A DNA stretch of 64,000 nt, taken from the NCBI GenBank assembly GCA_942486035.1, contig CALNXK010000155.1:865501-929500 (forward strand), in the 5' to 3' direction. This DNA comes from Porites lobata. Its lineage: Eukaryota; Cnidaria; Anthozoa; Scleractinia; Poritidae. Shown here in pieces: positions 44,788-56,084 of the stretch. A model generated the notes under the pieces. The model saw nothing but the letters and a program-made list of their open reading frames with translations. It was not told where the DNA came from and did no database searches. The translations under genes were made by a program, and so were the position numbers. Each line of letters begins with the position of its first letter. The first letter of the stretch is position 1.

Positions 44788-45015
44788 TACGCCTGGATTG
44801 TAGGATACCTTAGTATGCAATTTAACTACCTTCCGCTTAATGATACACTATAGTGGAGTCCGGTTAATACGGACATGCACCAAGGGACATGCCAAGGTGT
44901 GCATGATCCGGGTGTTCGTATTAAGTGGACACTCAGAAAAAGCATTACCACAAGCAACCTCATGCCTGTTAAGGCATGGCTCAACTTGTGGTCTCGACCA
45001 CTCGCGAAGATAAAG
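44788..45015. repeat. 228-bp direct repeat, left flank of retroelement
   Basis: Starts TACGCCTGGATTGTAGGATA and ends GCGAAGATAAAG. It is repeated at 48173-48400 with about six differences, and occurs once at 53146-53373 in copy B with more. The open frames on the - strand here (HKLSHAL..) are products of the repeat. Confidence 0.9.
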
Positions 45016-45350
45016 GCCAGCATTATGTAACGGAAGGAACATAATGGTTTTTATGTTGGGACTAAAGATAAGCTTATCAGTAGATAACAGCCAAGGAGCG
45101 GCATTGCGATAAGCAGTTCTCTGGGTGGCCTCTGCGGTCTATTACACGGTCTTTTATTTGTCACGTGGAGAGACATCAGCTATGTAAAGGCTGCGACAAG
45201 TAAGTTCTTCCCCTTTTTCTGCGAACAAGCTCAGCGAGCACATCTCAGCGAAAGTGAAAGTCTATCGCAACTCATTTTTGTTCCCAGTTTATCAGGCAAG
45301 TTTCATCATTTTGTCCTGTTTTTTATTTTCGTCTTATTGTTGTTGGGTAC

Positions 45351-45920
45351 ATGGCGCCACCTCAAATTTCAATCTTGGGACACTCCTTTATTCGTCGTCT
45401 TGCTGGGTTTTTGCAGAAAAGGGGGCACGAGCACCTCATGGCCAAACTCTCATCTCTAGGGTCCATACGTTTTCATGGTGTAGGTGGCCGCACAATTGCG
45501 AAGGTTCTGAAGTTTGATTTAGGCATAATTCGCCGTCTAAGTCCTGATATTATAGTCTTGGAGTTGGGTTCTAACGACTTAACCAAACTGCCGGCACAAA
45601 CCGTCGGTTCGGAGCTTGAAACTTTAGTGCGCTATCTGCACGACGAGTTTAATGTGAAAAGCATTGCAGTATGAAAAGTTATTCGGCGGCACTCCCCTCA
45701 GTGTACTGCGTACAATTTAAAAGTTACCAAACTTCATTTTTATCTTAAGGCTGTTCTCGAACCAATACCTTACTGCTTATACTGGAAACACAGGGGTTTC
45801 TGGAACTCCCGGGAAAACATTTACTTGCCGGATGGAGTTCACTTAAATGATTTAGGCAACTTAAAGTTGTTTCGAAGTATCCGGGGTGCAGTCATTAAGG
45901 CCGCAGACCTAGTGGGCTGA
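45351..45920 (+). pseudogene. SGNH hydrolase-like ORF of the retroelement
   Basis: The frame runs from ATG at 45351 to TGA at 45918-45920, with one in-frame TGA at 45672. It keeps the SGNH blocks: ILGHS with the serine, GSND with the asparagine, and DGVHLN with the D..H pair. About 189 codons. Inactivation is therefore mild. Confidence 0.75.
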
Positions 45921-46477
45921 TAATTTCACAATTTTATGAATTCCTAAGTGCATACTTATGTCGTTGTAATATATAGTGACGAGTGAGGCATTTTTCGCTT
46001 ATAGTCTGACTAGTGCCAATTTTACTTATGAGTTATCGGTGCCCGACACATGGCGTAATTAGTGTACTTATTTTTTGGCGGCTATCACGATAGTGTGCCC
46101 AGTGCACTCAGGCCATTATAGGACGTTTGTCCTCAATATGTCCATGCACCATATCCTCTATATTTTGTTTGTCGCTTGAGACAGGCCTGTCAGAATTTTT
46201 GCCTCAAGTCACATGTTTATTTTGTGATATAGTGATACCCGACACATAATTTTTGCGCCCGGTGAACGTTGGTGCGCCTATCTCTATTGTTTTGTGTCCA
46301 TGTATCATATATCCACATTTTTCCTCTATTGCATTCGATCCGTTGCGTACACCAAAATTTGGCCGGCTGACTGCAACCCGCTTTTTACTCTCTTTACTAT
46401 GCTTTGTTTAATTACTTATGTTAGTGGTCTTAGTCATGCGTTACTGGTCATTAATGTTGTGCGGTTTATTTAAGTCG

Positions 46478-47578
46478 TGCCTCCTAAGAGAAAATCAGCT
46501 AGACAGGCGGGTAGGTCAGCTGCCAAGATCACAAAACGAGCGACCCCATCCTCTAGTGCCTCGAGTGACCTGGCCGAGGTTTCAGCAGCGCAACAAACAG
46601 CTGAACCTGTGAAGCGAACCTCGTGGACTTAACGAGCGTGGTCACATTAGCAGTGAAAGAGGCCCTGAAAGCAGTTGGAGTTGGGCAAACGACCCCATTA
46701 TCCAGTCCCCCCACGGTTAACCCAAGTCCTGGGCCTGTAGATGCCTCAGCCACAGTGGAGACCGCCACAGCTGCCGAGATAGCCAGCATTTCATCCCTGT
46801 CGGCGGGTATGTCAATCTCAAATTCCAATGACAAACCTAGTGAAGTGAACTTCACGAGCGTAGCAATTGATTTGGAGGCACGGGTTTCGCCTAAGCTCAA
46901 GGCAAAGATCTGGGCCGATGAATACATTGATTTTGGGGCTCTACTATCGTCTTTTCCCGACGATGATAAATTTATTCTCTCTTTTAACAATGAGGGAAAA
47001 TCGCCAAGTCTTTGCCTCGAGCCATCCAAACCAAAGCCTAAGTTTTTATCCTTGGGGCAATGGCAGACGGCTTTTAATACCTTTGTGGCTGTTTGTACAG
47101 TTAAATACCCGCTAAAGGTTGCGGCTTTGCTTAAATATTGTGAAGTTGTCAGAGATATTGCTAATAAGTCGGGAAACTGGCGTTATTACGACCAGCAATT
47201 CCGCTATTTGCGTCAAACAAATCCAGAGAAATTTCCCTGGGACAGGGTAATGTAGGAACTTTGGAATCAGGCCATTCACGTAACATCAAAATCTCCACCG
47301 GAAAATACACGGAATAAAAAACCCCAAACCCGGCCATTTCTGTCCTTTCCAAAAGGTGTGTGCTGGAAATTCACTCCGGCGAATTCTGTGCCGGCTGTCG
47401 ATTCAAGCACACTTGTTTTAAATGCGGTGCCACGCATCCCGCCACTCAATGTCATGCCAAGCCCAGTGTCCAGCATGCATCCTCAAGTAGAGAGGACAAA
47501 AAAGGATCCGCCCCACTTAAATTGCGGTCCAACTCCAGTAAAGCCGCACAGGCTGGAACTTTCGATCCAAAAATCTAA
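46478..47578 (+). pseudogene. Gag-like ORF with cysteine/histidine knuckle, frameshifted
   Basis: A basic start (PPKRKSARQ) is followed by a stop near 46628. A continuing frame (46623-47255) carries WADEYIDFGALL and YYDQQFRYLR. A shifted frame (47360-47578) holds cysteine/histidine motifs HTCFKCGATHPATQCH. At least two frame breaks. Typical of the first protein of DIRS/Ngaro elements. Confidence 0.65.
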
Positions 47579-48198
47579 AGAGTGCTTTTGAAAACCCACG
47601 GGAAGTTCCTGATAAGCTTAATAAGGAGGTATTGTCAGGGCGAATAATTGGTCCTTTTGACACGCCTCCCTTTGAGAATTTTCGAATTTCCCCTCTTGGC
47701 CTGGTTCCTAAAAAAGCTCCTGGGGAATTCCGTCTCATACATCACTTGTCTTTTCCGGAAGGTTCTTCCGTAAATGACGGTATTCCTCGGGAGCTATCTT
47801 CTGTACATTACGCTACCATCGATGACGCGATTAAGAAAATCAGCTCCTTAGGTGCTGGGTGTTTCCTTGCAAAAACTGACATTAAGTCGGCTTTCCGCAT
47901 AATACCTCTCCACCCTCGAGATTTTGACTTGCTCGGTTTAGAATGGGAAGGTAAATTCTATTTTGATCGTTGCCTTCCAATGGGTTGTTCGTCTTCGTGC
48001 AACATATTTGAGACATTTAGCACGGCGCTCGAATGGATTGCCACAGCCAAATTACAAGCTTCCGCTGTCATACATATCTTAGACGATTTTCTGTTTTTAG
48101 CACCTTCGCGAGACAAGTGTCATAGGGATTTAGATAACTTTATCAAATTGTGCAACGAGGTCGGAGTCCCTATACGCCTGGATTATAGGATACCTTAG
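47575..48198 (+). pseudogene. DIRS-type reverse transcriptase, 3'-truncated
   Basis: Motifs in order: GPF..PLGLVPKK near the N-terminus, FLAKTDIKSAFRIIPLHP (motif A aspartate), LPMGCSSSC (motif B), and HILDDFLFL (motif C). The RT homology breaks off at about 48172, where the 228-bp repeat begins. The last residues before the stop are encoded by that repeat. Confidence 0.85.
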
Positions 48199-48400
48199 TA
48201 TGCAATTTAGCTACCTTCCGCTTAATGATACACTATAGTGGAGCCCGGTTAATACGGACATGCACCAAGGGACATGCCAAAGTGTGCATGATCCGGGTGT
48301 CCGTATTAAGTGGACACTCAGAAAAAGCATTACCACAAGCAACCTCATGCATGTTAAGGCATGGCTCAACTTGTGGTCTCGACCACTCGCGAAGATAAAG
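48173..48400. repeat. 228-bp direct repeat, right flank of retroelement
   Basis: Second copy of the left-flank repeat, about 97% identical by eye. Confidence 0.9.
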
Positions 48401-49084
48401 CAGTTTTTCATCGACAACCATGCATTTCAATTTTAAAAGTCGGTAAAATCTTCCGGAAAGCTCTCTTTCGAGGCGTTGAATTTTTACGTGACACAAATAT
48501 CTTGTTTCTTGCGAAACAGGAAATTTAAGGTCACTGATGTTTTTGAGGTTGCTTAATTTTAGAACGTTCTGGTAAATTTTCACAAACTTATGATCATTAT
48601 AGGATTTTATACAAATGAAGCTCAGCTCATGCCTCAACATGCTTTAGAGGGACACATTTTTTATCTATCTAGCTAAAGATATAAACGAGCAGTAACTGAA
48701 GCAAAAAGCCAAGGAAGTGAAACTTGTGTATTCGGAGGCAAAAACCTTTATTAAAGGACCACAGTATAGAGGTCAAACACCGGAAGAAAGACGTACTAAC
48801 CTGTAGGGGTACAATGTTTACAACAAGCACACAATGAAACTAGTACACAATGAAACTAGACAACGCCCAGATAACCAGTGTCCGAAAGCGGGTTTGAAGA
48901 TTTATGGAAGGTTGTGACTCAGGACCCAAAAAAGTATCCGTAATCCGTACTAACCAGTGTCCGTACAAAGCGGCTTAATTTTAGAGATACATATTAGCAT
49001 TTCGTTGAAATAAACAAAACTCTCCGCTACATACGCGGGTTTCCGCATTAAAAGGATGTCCGCAGAGCCGGCTTCAACTGTGTG
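48231..49084. mobile_element. TIR-bounded DNA element, CACTATAGTGGAGC type
   Basis: It starts CACTATAGTGGAGCCCGG and ends near GCCGGCTTCAACTGTG. Inner words TACGGACATG / TGTCCG.. are inverted, giving imperfect terminal repeats. The same element is in copy B from about 53203 to 54918, split there by another insertion. No transposase. Confidence 0.55.
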
Positions 49085-49611
49085 ATAACCACACCGATTG
49101 AACATTTGATTACATGAATTTCTAGCAAGCCGACTTTATCTTGAGGTTTTGCACTCTGACACTATACCTTTATCTCCATTTTTATTGGCTCTCAGCAGTG
49201 TGATTTATTCATCAATTACATTATTTTTTGCTCTTAATATCATAGGTGACGAATTACTCCTTAATTTTGGCGCGAAATTTCAGCGTTAATTTGTAATTTC
49301 ACATGTGAAATTACAAAATTGCCGTGACAACCCTTCTGTACGTTTCAGTGTCAAGATGGCGACGAAGTTTTAAAATGCCGTGAATGAAGATGTCAGGGCA
49401 CAAAAAGACGCTTTAGAAAACCTGAACACACAAGAGAACATCAAAAAGGATTCTAACAGGTATTTTGCCGAAAAAGTCTGAAAAATTCTGAATTTATAAG
49501 CCAGATTTAAAGTCTAAACATTTTAGAGAGTGGAGTTCTCGATCGATACGATCCAGGATAAACATGTCAAAAATCCAAGATTGCTAACGTAATTCGTCAC
49601 CAATGATATTA

Positions 49612-49902
49612 CTGCGCTTTTCACAAACATGCGAACTCTGAAGTTCAAAAGCCAACTGACGATTGCGTTTTTCGCTGCCGTCAATCATCTTAACAGACCT
49701 CTTAGAAAACAACTTTACTTTAACGGGTTCAAAAGGTCAAGGTTTGTGATTTGTGATTGGTGGATTTCGATCCGTTTTGTGTGTTTCTGTGTTTCAAGGT
49801 TCGTTGCTTGTGATCGTAATTATGATTGACAGCAGCGAAAAACGCAATTGTGAAGGCGGCTTTTGAACTTTAGAGTTCGCATGTTTGTGAAAAGCGCAGT
49901 AA
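49612..49902. mobile_element. MITE, GCGCTTTTCA family, copy 2
   Basis: GCGCTTTTCACAAACATGCG at the left and its inverse CGCATGTTTGTGAAAAGCGC at the right, continuing inwards through AACTCTGAAGTTCAAAAGCC. A relative of 8007-8186. Confidence 0.8.
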
Positions 49903-49957
49903 TAGGTAACCAAATGGTATACTCGTGAAATTCGGGAATAATTTCACTTGCGTTTTG

Positions 49958-50011
49958 TCCAAATCCTAATAATTTCCCTCGCCTACAGGCTCGGGAAATT
50001 ATCAGGATTTG
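49958..50011. repeat. Hairpin
   Basis: CAAATCCTAATAATTTCCC pairs with the inverse GGGAAATTATCAGGATTTG around a CTCGCCTACAGGCTC loop. It lies between the two duplication copies. Confidence 0.7.
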
Positions 50012-51276
50012 ATTATACATACAAATCGCTTACCGGGCCCGTTAATTATCGGTACTTTTCGAGAAACGGGCCCCTGGTCTTTAACCTTCGACGGCACCAT
50101 TACAAACTGATTCGGAGTGGCGTCAACAGCTTTCATCTGTAAATGAACATGAAACCGGATTTATTATGTAAACATTGATTTATGTCATCAGTATGGAGTT
50201 TCTGTCGCTGAGTCGCAGACGTTCCTCCTCGCGAAACGTCCCTCAGCGGCGATGAGCGAGAAGAAACGTCTGCCGTTCGCAGGCCGCTACCGAAATAAGC
50301 ACAAAAGCATTTCATTCACAAGCTCCTGCTGCCCATGGAAAATGCAGGTTGAGTCTTATTTGGGAGAACTATTCAAAACATATCTACATTACACTATGCT
50401 AATCTTTATTATCATTATTTTATTTTATTATTTCAAATTGATTACATATTATATAGATGCATAGATTGATAACTCCCTCCCCCAATACACATCACTGACG
50501 CACCGACACACGCAGCTGTTGCCTATGTCATTGATGTTTTTTGTCGTTTTGTTGTTCACTCAAATTAAAATAGTTTTCCAGCCTATATTTAATATTTGTC
50601 ATCGATGAAATTCGTGCATCATAGAAACATACAGAGAAACAATATTCAGAAGCGAACCTCAAAATAGGACAGCGTAATGATGAATTTTCCAGATCTTAGT
50701 TACTTTACAATTTTTCTCAAATAAAAAGAATTTCAATAGAACAAAACATGACTGGTCATGACCTGAAATTTTCACCCAAATAAAACTGCAGAAAAAGTAA
50801 TCAAGTATAAAATAGAAAGAAATGAGGCATATATCACAAACACCCAGGATTCCCAAGGATAATAAGGCGCTTTTAGCTTCTATAGCCTAGTCCGTGCAGA
50901 TATATCGGGAAATGTGCGGCTATTGCACGCATCTGATGGTTTGAAGTAATTAAATGCTTTGTTTTACTTTCTTTGAAAAATGTTTTTTTACCTAAGTCAC
51001 GCCGAATTGAAAATACTGTATTTTTCTCAGGAAAAAAATGGAAAAGAAACGAAACAAGGCTTTAGGAAATTTTAGATAATTTTACATAGGTTACATTCTC
51101 ATGATATCTTTTATAAGTTACAGTTATTACAATCTTTGGAATATATTGCGTATATTGTCCAAGAAAAACTTTAATGATATTCAAGTCCGCGGTAAAAGTA
51201 CATCAATTGAACCTCATTTAAGGTTACTTTACTCTCGCGTTCAAGCAAAGTACTTCACTTACCGGCGATTTCAGCC

Positions 51277-52245
51277 ATGGGTTTCCCACAAGTGATAGCA
51301 GGGTTCCACGCAATGTACGACATGATCGGTCTTCCTGGTAATATATTGGTCATAGTGGTGATCATCTTGGAATCAAGATTTCATGAGATGCGATATGTTT
51401 TACTGGCCAGTCTCGCTTTATCAGACTTTCTGCTGTTAATCCTTGTTAACTCATTCCGCATCAAAAGCATAGCACAAGAACGTTGGTTGTATGGCCAAAC
51501 AATGTGTTACCTCAACCCATTCTTTGTGAGATACTTCTACACCAACACGGTTCTTCACTTGGTGGCAGTGTCTTATAATAGATACCAAGCGATCGTTAAG
51601 TCGCCTTTGACGTATGATGGTGACATTACAAAAACCAGAGTGGTTTTTATAGCTCTCATCTGGATAATCCCGGTGATTCCAATTTCTATCGGTCTGTTCC
51701 AAGGTTGGGGAAAGTACGCTTACAACCCAGAGTTGATCATCTGCGAGCAGGGGAGGGCTATCGATCGGCAGAACGGTAGCATCATGATGAGCGAAAACAT
51801 GATCGTTGTACCTATCGCCACTATTATAATACCATTCCTGGTCATTTTGGTCCTAAATGTGTCTGTATACAACACAGCGAATCGGCAGATAAACGCCATG
51901 GTAGTCCGGGTTGGTGGCCCTGTTGATGCTGAAATCACTCAACAGCAAGAGATGGTATCGAGACGACTAAGAGATCGCAAGGCCGCTGTCGATGTCACTA
52001 TTATCATTGCGGCGTTTTTGGTGTGCTTTCTTCCCTTCTGGGTTACAGGCATTTGTCGCCTGTTCGTCCCAGGAATCGATGTTCCAGGCGAGGCAGATCT
52101 TGCCACTGCATGTATTTTCTTCTTCAGCACAATATGCAACCCGATTATCTATTCCATCCGCAAAAGAGAATTCCGTAGTACGGTGAAGAAAATGTTCCGG
52201 CGGATTGGAGTTCGTCAAGCTTCTAACCAGAACGACATCGCTTAA
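51277..52245 (+). CDS. Rhodopsin-like (class A) GPCR, copy B
   Basis: A single coding exon of 322 residues, very close to copy A from the same gccATGG start. Landmarks are kept: GLPGN, LALSD, the two extracellular cysteines, NRY, TM4 tryptophan, CFLPFW and NPIIY. Compared with copy A it lacks one residue before TM2 and one in the second extracellular loop (GLFQGW for GPFFLGW), and varies most in that loop, the likely ligand face. Both copies are open to the end, so both look functional. Confidence 0.9.
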   Translation: MGFPQVIAGFHAMYDMIGLPGNILVIVVIILESRFHEMRYVLLASLALSDFLLLILVNSFRIKSIAQERWLYGQTMCYLNPFFVRYFYTNTVLHLVAVSYNRYQAIVKSPLTYDGDITKTRVVFIALIWIIPVIPISIGLFQGWGKYAYNPELIICEQGRAIDRQNGSIMMSENMIVVPIATIIIPFLVILVLNVSVYNTANRQINAMVVRVGGPVDAEITQQQEMVSRRLRDRKAAVDVTIIIAAFLVCFLPFWVTGICRLFVPGIDVPGEADLATACIFFFSTICNPIIYSIRKREFRSTVKKMFRRIGVRQASNQNDIA

Positions 52246-53079
52246 GAGAAGTGGCCACAAAGTCAGCTCAAAAGTCGTCGATCCATGCAGCAGCACTGGC
52301 CACCCAAGATAGTTGGGGACGATACATACGCAGTACAGCTGACTCCCTCTAACTCGAGCATCGCGCTAGCACGAACCAAAGTCGATTTCCCCTGAATTTT
52401 CTTCATACGTTTACAGTTGACTCCCACTAACTCGAACCTTGGCTAACTCGAACCTCGCGCTAACTCAAACCAAAGTCGATTTCCCATGGATTTCCTTCAT
52501 ACATTTACGGTAATTTTATCCTCGGTAACTCGAACCCTCAATAACTCGAACCTCTATCTCGAAGTAATTTTTATTTCCCTTTAGTCATTTGTATATAATT
52601 TCGATATCTCGAACCATGTTTTAAGAACGTGACAAGTCGGAAAAAAGACAGTGTATTGAGCCAAAATATTGAATTTATTTCAGAACAACCATTTCATATG
52701 TAGTTTTAGGAATTCCTAGCAGCATTTAATTTCTCTGTTGGAGTCTCTAACCGGCTCAAAAAATATAGTTTTCACGGTTTACATAATTACGACAAGTCTT
52801 AGTTGGAAAGGACTGTAAAATGAATGGGAAAAGCTAAATAGAAGATTAAATTTGCAAACCACATATAAACTAAACGCTGCTTATGCCGAGACCTATTTGA
52901 TTACAAATAATTTTGAGGTTGTTTTGAATTTGATGCAGTGTAGACACTTAGCTTCGAACGAATGGAAGTTTAACTTTTCGTACGTTTAAGGTGCTTCCGT
53001 GGAAACGTTTGAATTTTCAACCTTTAGAAAATTTGTCTCGTGCGGTGTGAGCGTAGCCAAAATCTATTGATTTAATAAT

Positions 53080-53145
53080 AATAATAATATATAATAATGA
53101 TAATGATAATAATAAAAATAATAATAATATAATAATAATAATAAA
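53080..53145. repeat. TAA microsatellite, copy B
   Basis: AATAATAATAATATAATAAT-like tract, the counterpart of 44748-44786. Confidence 0.8.
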
Positions 53146-53373
53146 TACGCCTGGATTGTAGGCTACCATAGTATGCAATTTAGCTACCTTCCGCTTAATG
53201 ATACGCTATAGTGGAGCCCGGTTAATAAGGACATGCACCAAGGGACATGCCAAAGTGTGCATGACCCGGTTGTCCGTATTAAGTGGACTCTCAGAAAAAG
53301 CATTACCACAAGCAACCTCATGTATGTTAAGGCATGGCTCAACTTGTGGTCTCGACCCCGCGCGAAGATAAAG
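53146..53373. repeat. 228-bp repeat, single copy in duplication B
   Basis: Same start (TACGCCTGGATTGTAGG) and end (GCGAAGATAAAG) as the flanks at 44788 and 48173, but more diverged from either than they are from each other. Confidence 0.85.
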
Positions 53374-53604
53374 CAGTTTTTATTCTACAACCATGCATTT
53401 TAATTCAAAAAGTCGGTAAAATCTTCCGGAAAGCTCCCTTTCGAGGCGTTGAATTCATTTAGGATTGAACTGATCTGGTCCCATGAAACGTGACGTCATA
53501 ATGATATTCCAAAAAGATTCTAAGGTTGACTACAGCTAAATTGGAAAAATGTGTAAGTGGTTATTTTACTGTACGAAATTTTTTCCTTGGCAAGAACGGA
53601 GATA

Positions 53605-54123
53605 TAGTAAAAACCCACGAGTAAGAACCTAAGATTTAAGAACCTGTTGGGCTAAAGTTTGCAATTTAGACCCCCTCTAGATAAAAACCTCCGTAGCCTA
53701 AAATTTGGAGAAAGGTTATTATTTTAAAAAATCATTTAAAAATATTTACTAATTGCAATTGCAAAAGGCAAGTTAGTACATAATTATATAAATGTTGTTT
53801 GATTGAGGTCATTGAGAAAATGTTTATAATATTGTGTTTTACAGCACAATCATGTATATAAAGTTGTTTTGACTCATGAAACTAAAATTCATGTGAGAAT
53901 AGATCTCTATTATGGTCATATTAATATATAAGCAATAATTAGGTATGCAAATTTAAGGGTGCTGATCACTAAAATCTTCTTAGCAACGACATAATTTTTT
54001 TGCAAGAAATTAAGAACCTGCTAAGAACCTAGATAGCCTAAATTTATGTCCACCACCATTTATGTAAGAACCTGTTTAGGCTAACCCTGGAAAATGTATG
54101 TTCTTACTCGTGGGTTTTTACTG
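53605..54123. mobile_element. TA-flanked MITE inserted in copy B
   Basis: TAGTAAAAACCCACGAGTAA at the left and TTACTCGTGGGTTTTTACTG at the right are terminal inverted repeats of about 23 bp with a flanking TA, as in Tc1/mariner-type elements. Copy A lacks it. Confidence 0.75.
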
Positions 54124-55387
54124 TAATTTTTTTAATTCATCCGATGAACAGACATTCACAGATGATAGGGTCATGTGTCTTAATCTTATTTTGCTTAATC
54201 ATTAATTAATAAAAATGCAAGTCAACCATTCCGGTTAGATTCATGCGAGGAACAATGATACAATAACAAAAATACTTCATTTGATATTTACTGTGTGACA
54301 TCACTTTTAGTTTTCTCTTCTTTCCTTGACTTTACCATAACTGGTTACGTGACAGAAATATCTGGTTTCTTACGAAACACGCAAATTAAGGTTACTGATT
54401 TTTTCGAGGTTGCTTAATAGAACGTTCTGGTAAATTTTCACAAACTTATGATCATTATAAGATTTTGTATAAGCTCAGCTCATGCCTCAACATGCTTTAG
54501 AGGGACACATTTTTTATCTATCTAGCTAAAGATATAAAGGAGCAGTAACTGAAGCAAAAAACCAAGGAAGTGAAACTTGTGTATTAGGAGGCAAAAAACT
54601 TTATTAAAGGACCACAGTATAGGGGTCAAACACCGGAAGAAAGACGTACTAACCGGTAGAAATCTTTCGTTACTTAAACAGGGTACAGTGTTTGCAATTA
54701 GCACACAATGAAATTAGTCAACGCCCAGATAACCAGTGTCCGAAAGCGGGTTTGACGAAAAAAAGTATCCGTAATCCGTGCTAACCAGTAACCGTACAAA
54801 GCGGGTTAATTTTAGAGATAGATGTTAGCATTTCGTTGAAATAAACAAAACTGTCCGCTATATACACGGGTGTCCGTATTAAAAGAGGTGTTCGCAGAGC
54901 CGGCCTCAACTGTGTAATAACAACACCGATTGAACATCTGATTACATGAATTTATAGCAAGCTGACTTTATCTTAAGGTTTTGCTCTCTGACACTACATC
55001 TTTATATCCATTTTGAAATCACTGGTGATCCCTGCAATTTGATTGGCTGTCAGTAGTGTGATTTATTCATCAATCACATTATTTTCTGCTGCAAATCACA
55101 TCTGTTTAAAATGGCATCATTTCTGTTTTAAAAAGTACAATTTTTGCTCTATATTGCATCTGTTTCGGGTACAAGGTGAAATGTAATGGCCTTTCTGTTT
55201 CCCCTATTCGATCAAATAAATATTGGTAATGACTGAATTCTGCGATTTTAAAATGGCTGTAATAAATTGGTCATTAACTTCTTGTTGTGCAATGGTCTAA
55301 AATCATATTTTTGTGATTTCAAATCGAACTTGCGCAGCGCGCTCGTCCAATTGCACGAATCGAAGTTCAATTAACAGTATTTACTTA

Positions 55388-55924
55388 TCATGGCCGTAAA
55401 GGCCTCTGGCAAAGAACAACAGGGCAAAGGTTTAGACTATTATGGTCATTCCACTTCCCTTCTGCCTTCGAGCTCGTTCTGTTGTCAATTGACTTCCCAA
55501 ACATATTGACACAATCTTCATTAAAGCCTTGGTTGTTAGGTTCCCTGTCAAACCAATTCTCATACTTTCCCTCCAGTGGAGTACCGTCAATCCAACGGAA
55601 CTTGGTTGCGTTAACCATAACTCGTTCTAACCCAAGCCACGCACCAAATGGTGTGACTGTATTACCATTTTTTATAAGTTCGAATATAAATTTGTCTGCA
55701 GCGGCTGATTTGATTATTGGGAGGTCTCCACCCATAGTCTGGCATGCCTTGTGCGCGTCGCTCTGGACTTGTTGTTCTGTACCGTTCAGGTAAAAGCATG
55801 AATCACCAAATGTAACCCAGCCAGATGGACATCCTTGAAGCGAGAAGAAGTAAACAATAACGAAAGATAACTTCAAGGCAATGAAAAATGGTATCGGAGC
55901 CACAGAAATACAGTAGTACCTCAA
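55388..55924 (-). CDS. C-type lectin open frame with possible new start (alternative to pseudogene)
   Basis: The frame of the lectin exon runs upstream past its acceptor to an ATG at 55924, 178 residues in all. The added N-terminus is hydrophobic (FFIALKLSFVIVYFF) and could act as a signal or anchor, but it is encoded by what looks like the exon's own pyrimidine tract. The ATG itself lies inside a MITE. I think the splice acceptor (cttcaag at about 55834) is the ancestral arrangement. Confidence 0.3.
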   Translation of the reverse strand: MRYYCISVAPIPFFIALKLSFVIVYFFSLQGCPSGWVTFGDSCFYLNGTEQQVQSDAHKACQTMGGDLPIIKSAAADKFIFELIKNGNTVTPFGAWLGLERVMVNATKFRWIDGTPLEGKYENWFDREPNNQGFNEDCVNMFGKSIDNRTSSKAEGKWNDHNSLNLCPVVLCQRPLRP

Positions 55925-56084
55925 TAACTCGAACTGGGATAACTCGAATTCCCCGCTAACTCGAACTAAATTTCCTCTCCCTTGATCAAAATTTCACTGA
56001 AATTTTCTCCGATAACTCGAATTCTCCGCTAACTCGAACTGTTTTTCGTTTCTCTTCAGAGTTCGAGTTACCGGGGTTCTACTG
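55911..56084. mobile_element. Tigger/pogo-like MITE with TA target duplication
   Basis: CAGTAGTACCTCAATAACTC at the left and GAGTTACCGGGGTTCTACTG at the right match in 20 of 24 terminal positions once inverted. TA flanks both ends (55909-55910, 56085-56086). The ACTCGAA words link it to the repeats at 44063. Confidence 0.85.

Larger units (their letters stand above)
45016..48172 (+). mobile_element. Truncated DIRS/Ngaro-like tyrosine-recombinase retroelement
   Basis: The order SGNH hydrolase, Gag-like, reverse transcriptase fits DIRS-order elements, in which some Ngaro types carry an SGNH hydrolase. The RT is cut off after its catalytic LDD block, and no RNase H or tyrosine recombinase is present. 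Stops and frameshifts show it is dead. The 228-bp flanks are host repeat sequence, since they also occur in copy B without the element. Confidence 0.75.
41616..49240 (+). repeat. Segmental duplication, copy A
   Basis: Matches copy B (50074-55090) collinearly: the GPCR relic tail, the flank with the CGTTCCTCCTCGCGAAACGT hairpin, the GPCR gene, the ACTCGAACC repeats, a TAA microsatellite, and 48403-49240. The retroelement block 45016-48172, plus one 228-bp repeat, is extra in copy A. Confidence 0.85.
50074..55090 (+). repeat. Segmental duplication, copy B
   Basis: Collinear with copy A (41616-49240) but without the retroelement, and with an extra segment of about 0.88 kb at 53459-54342. The left boundary cuts through the GPCR relic, next to a GGGCCC palindromic segment. 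Confidence 0.85.

Noticed and set aside
44826..45042. Open frames on the - strand that recur at 48211-48417
   Set aside because: They are produced by the 228-bp repeat and its neighbour; no domain and no independent support.
46553..47029. 158-codon open frame on the - strand
   Set aside because: Antisense shadow of the Gag-like frame.
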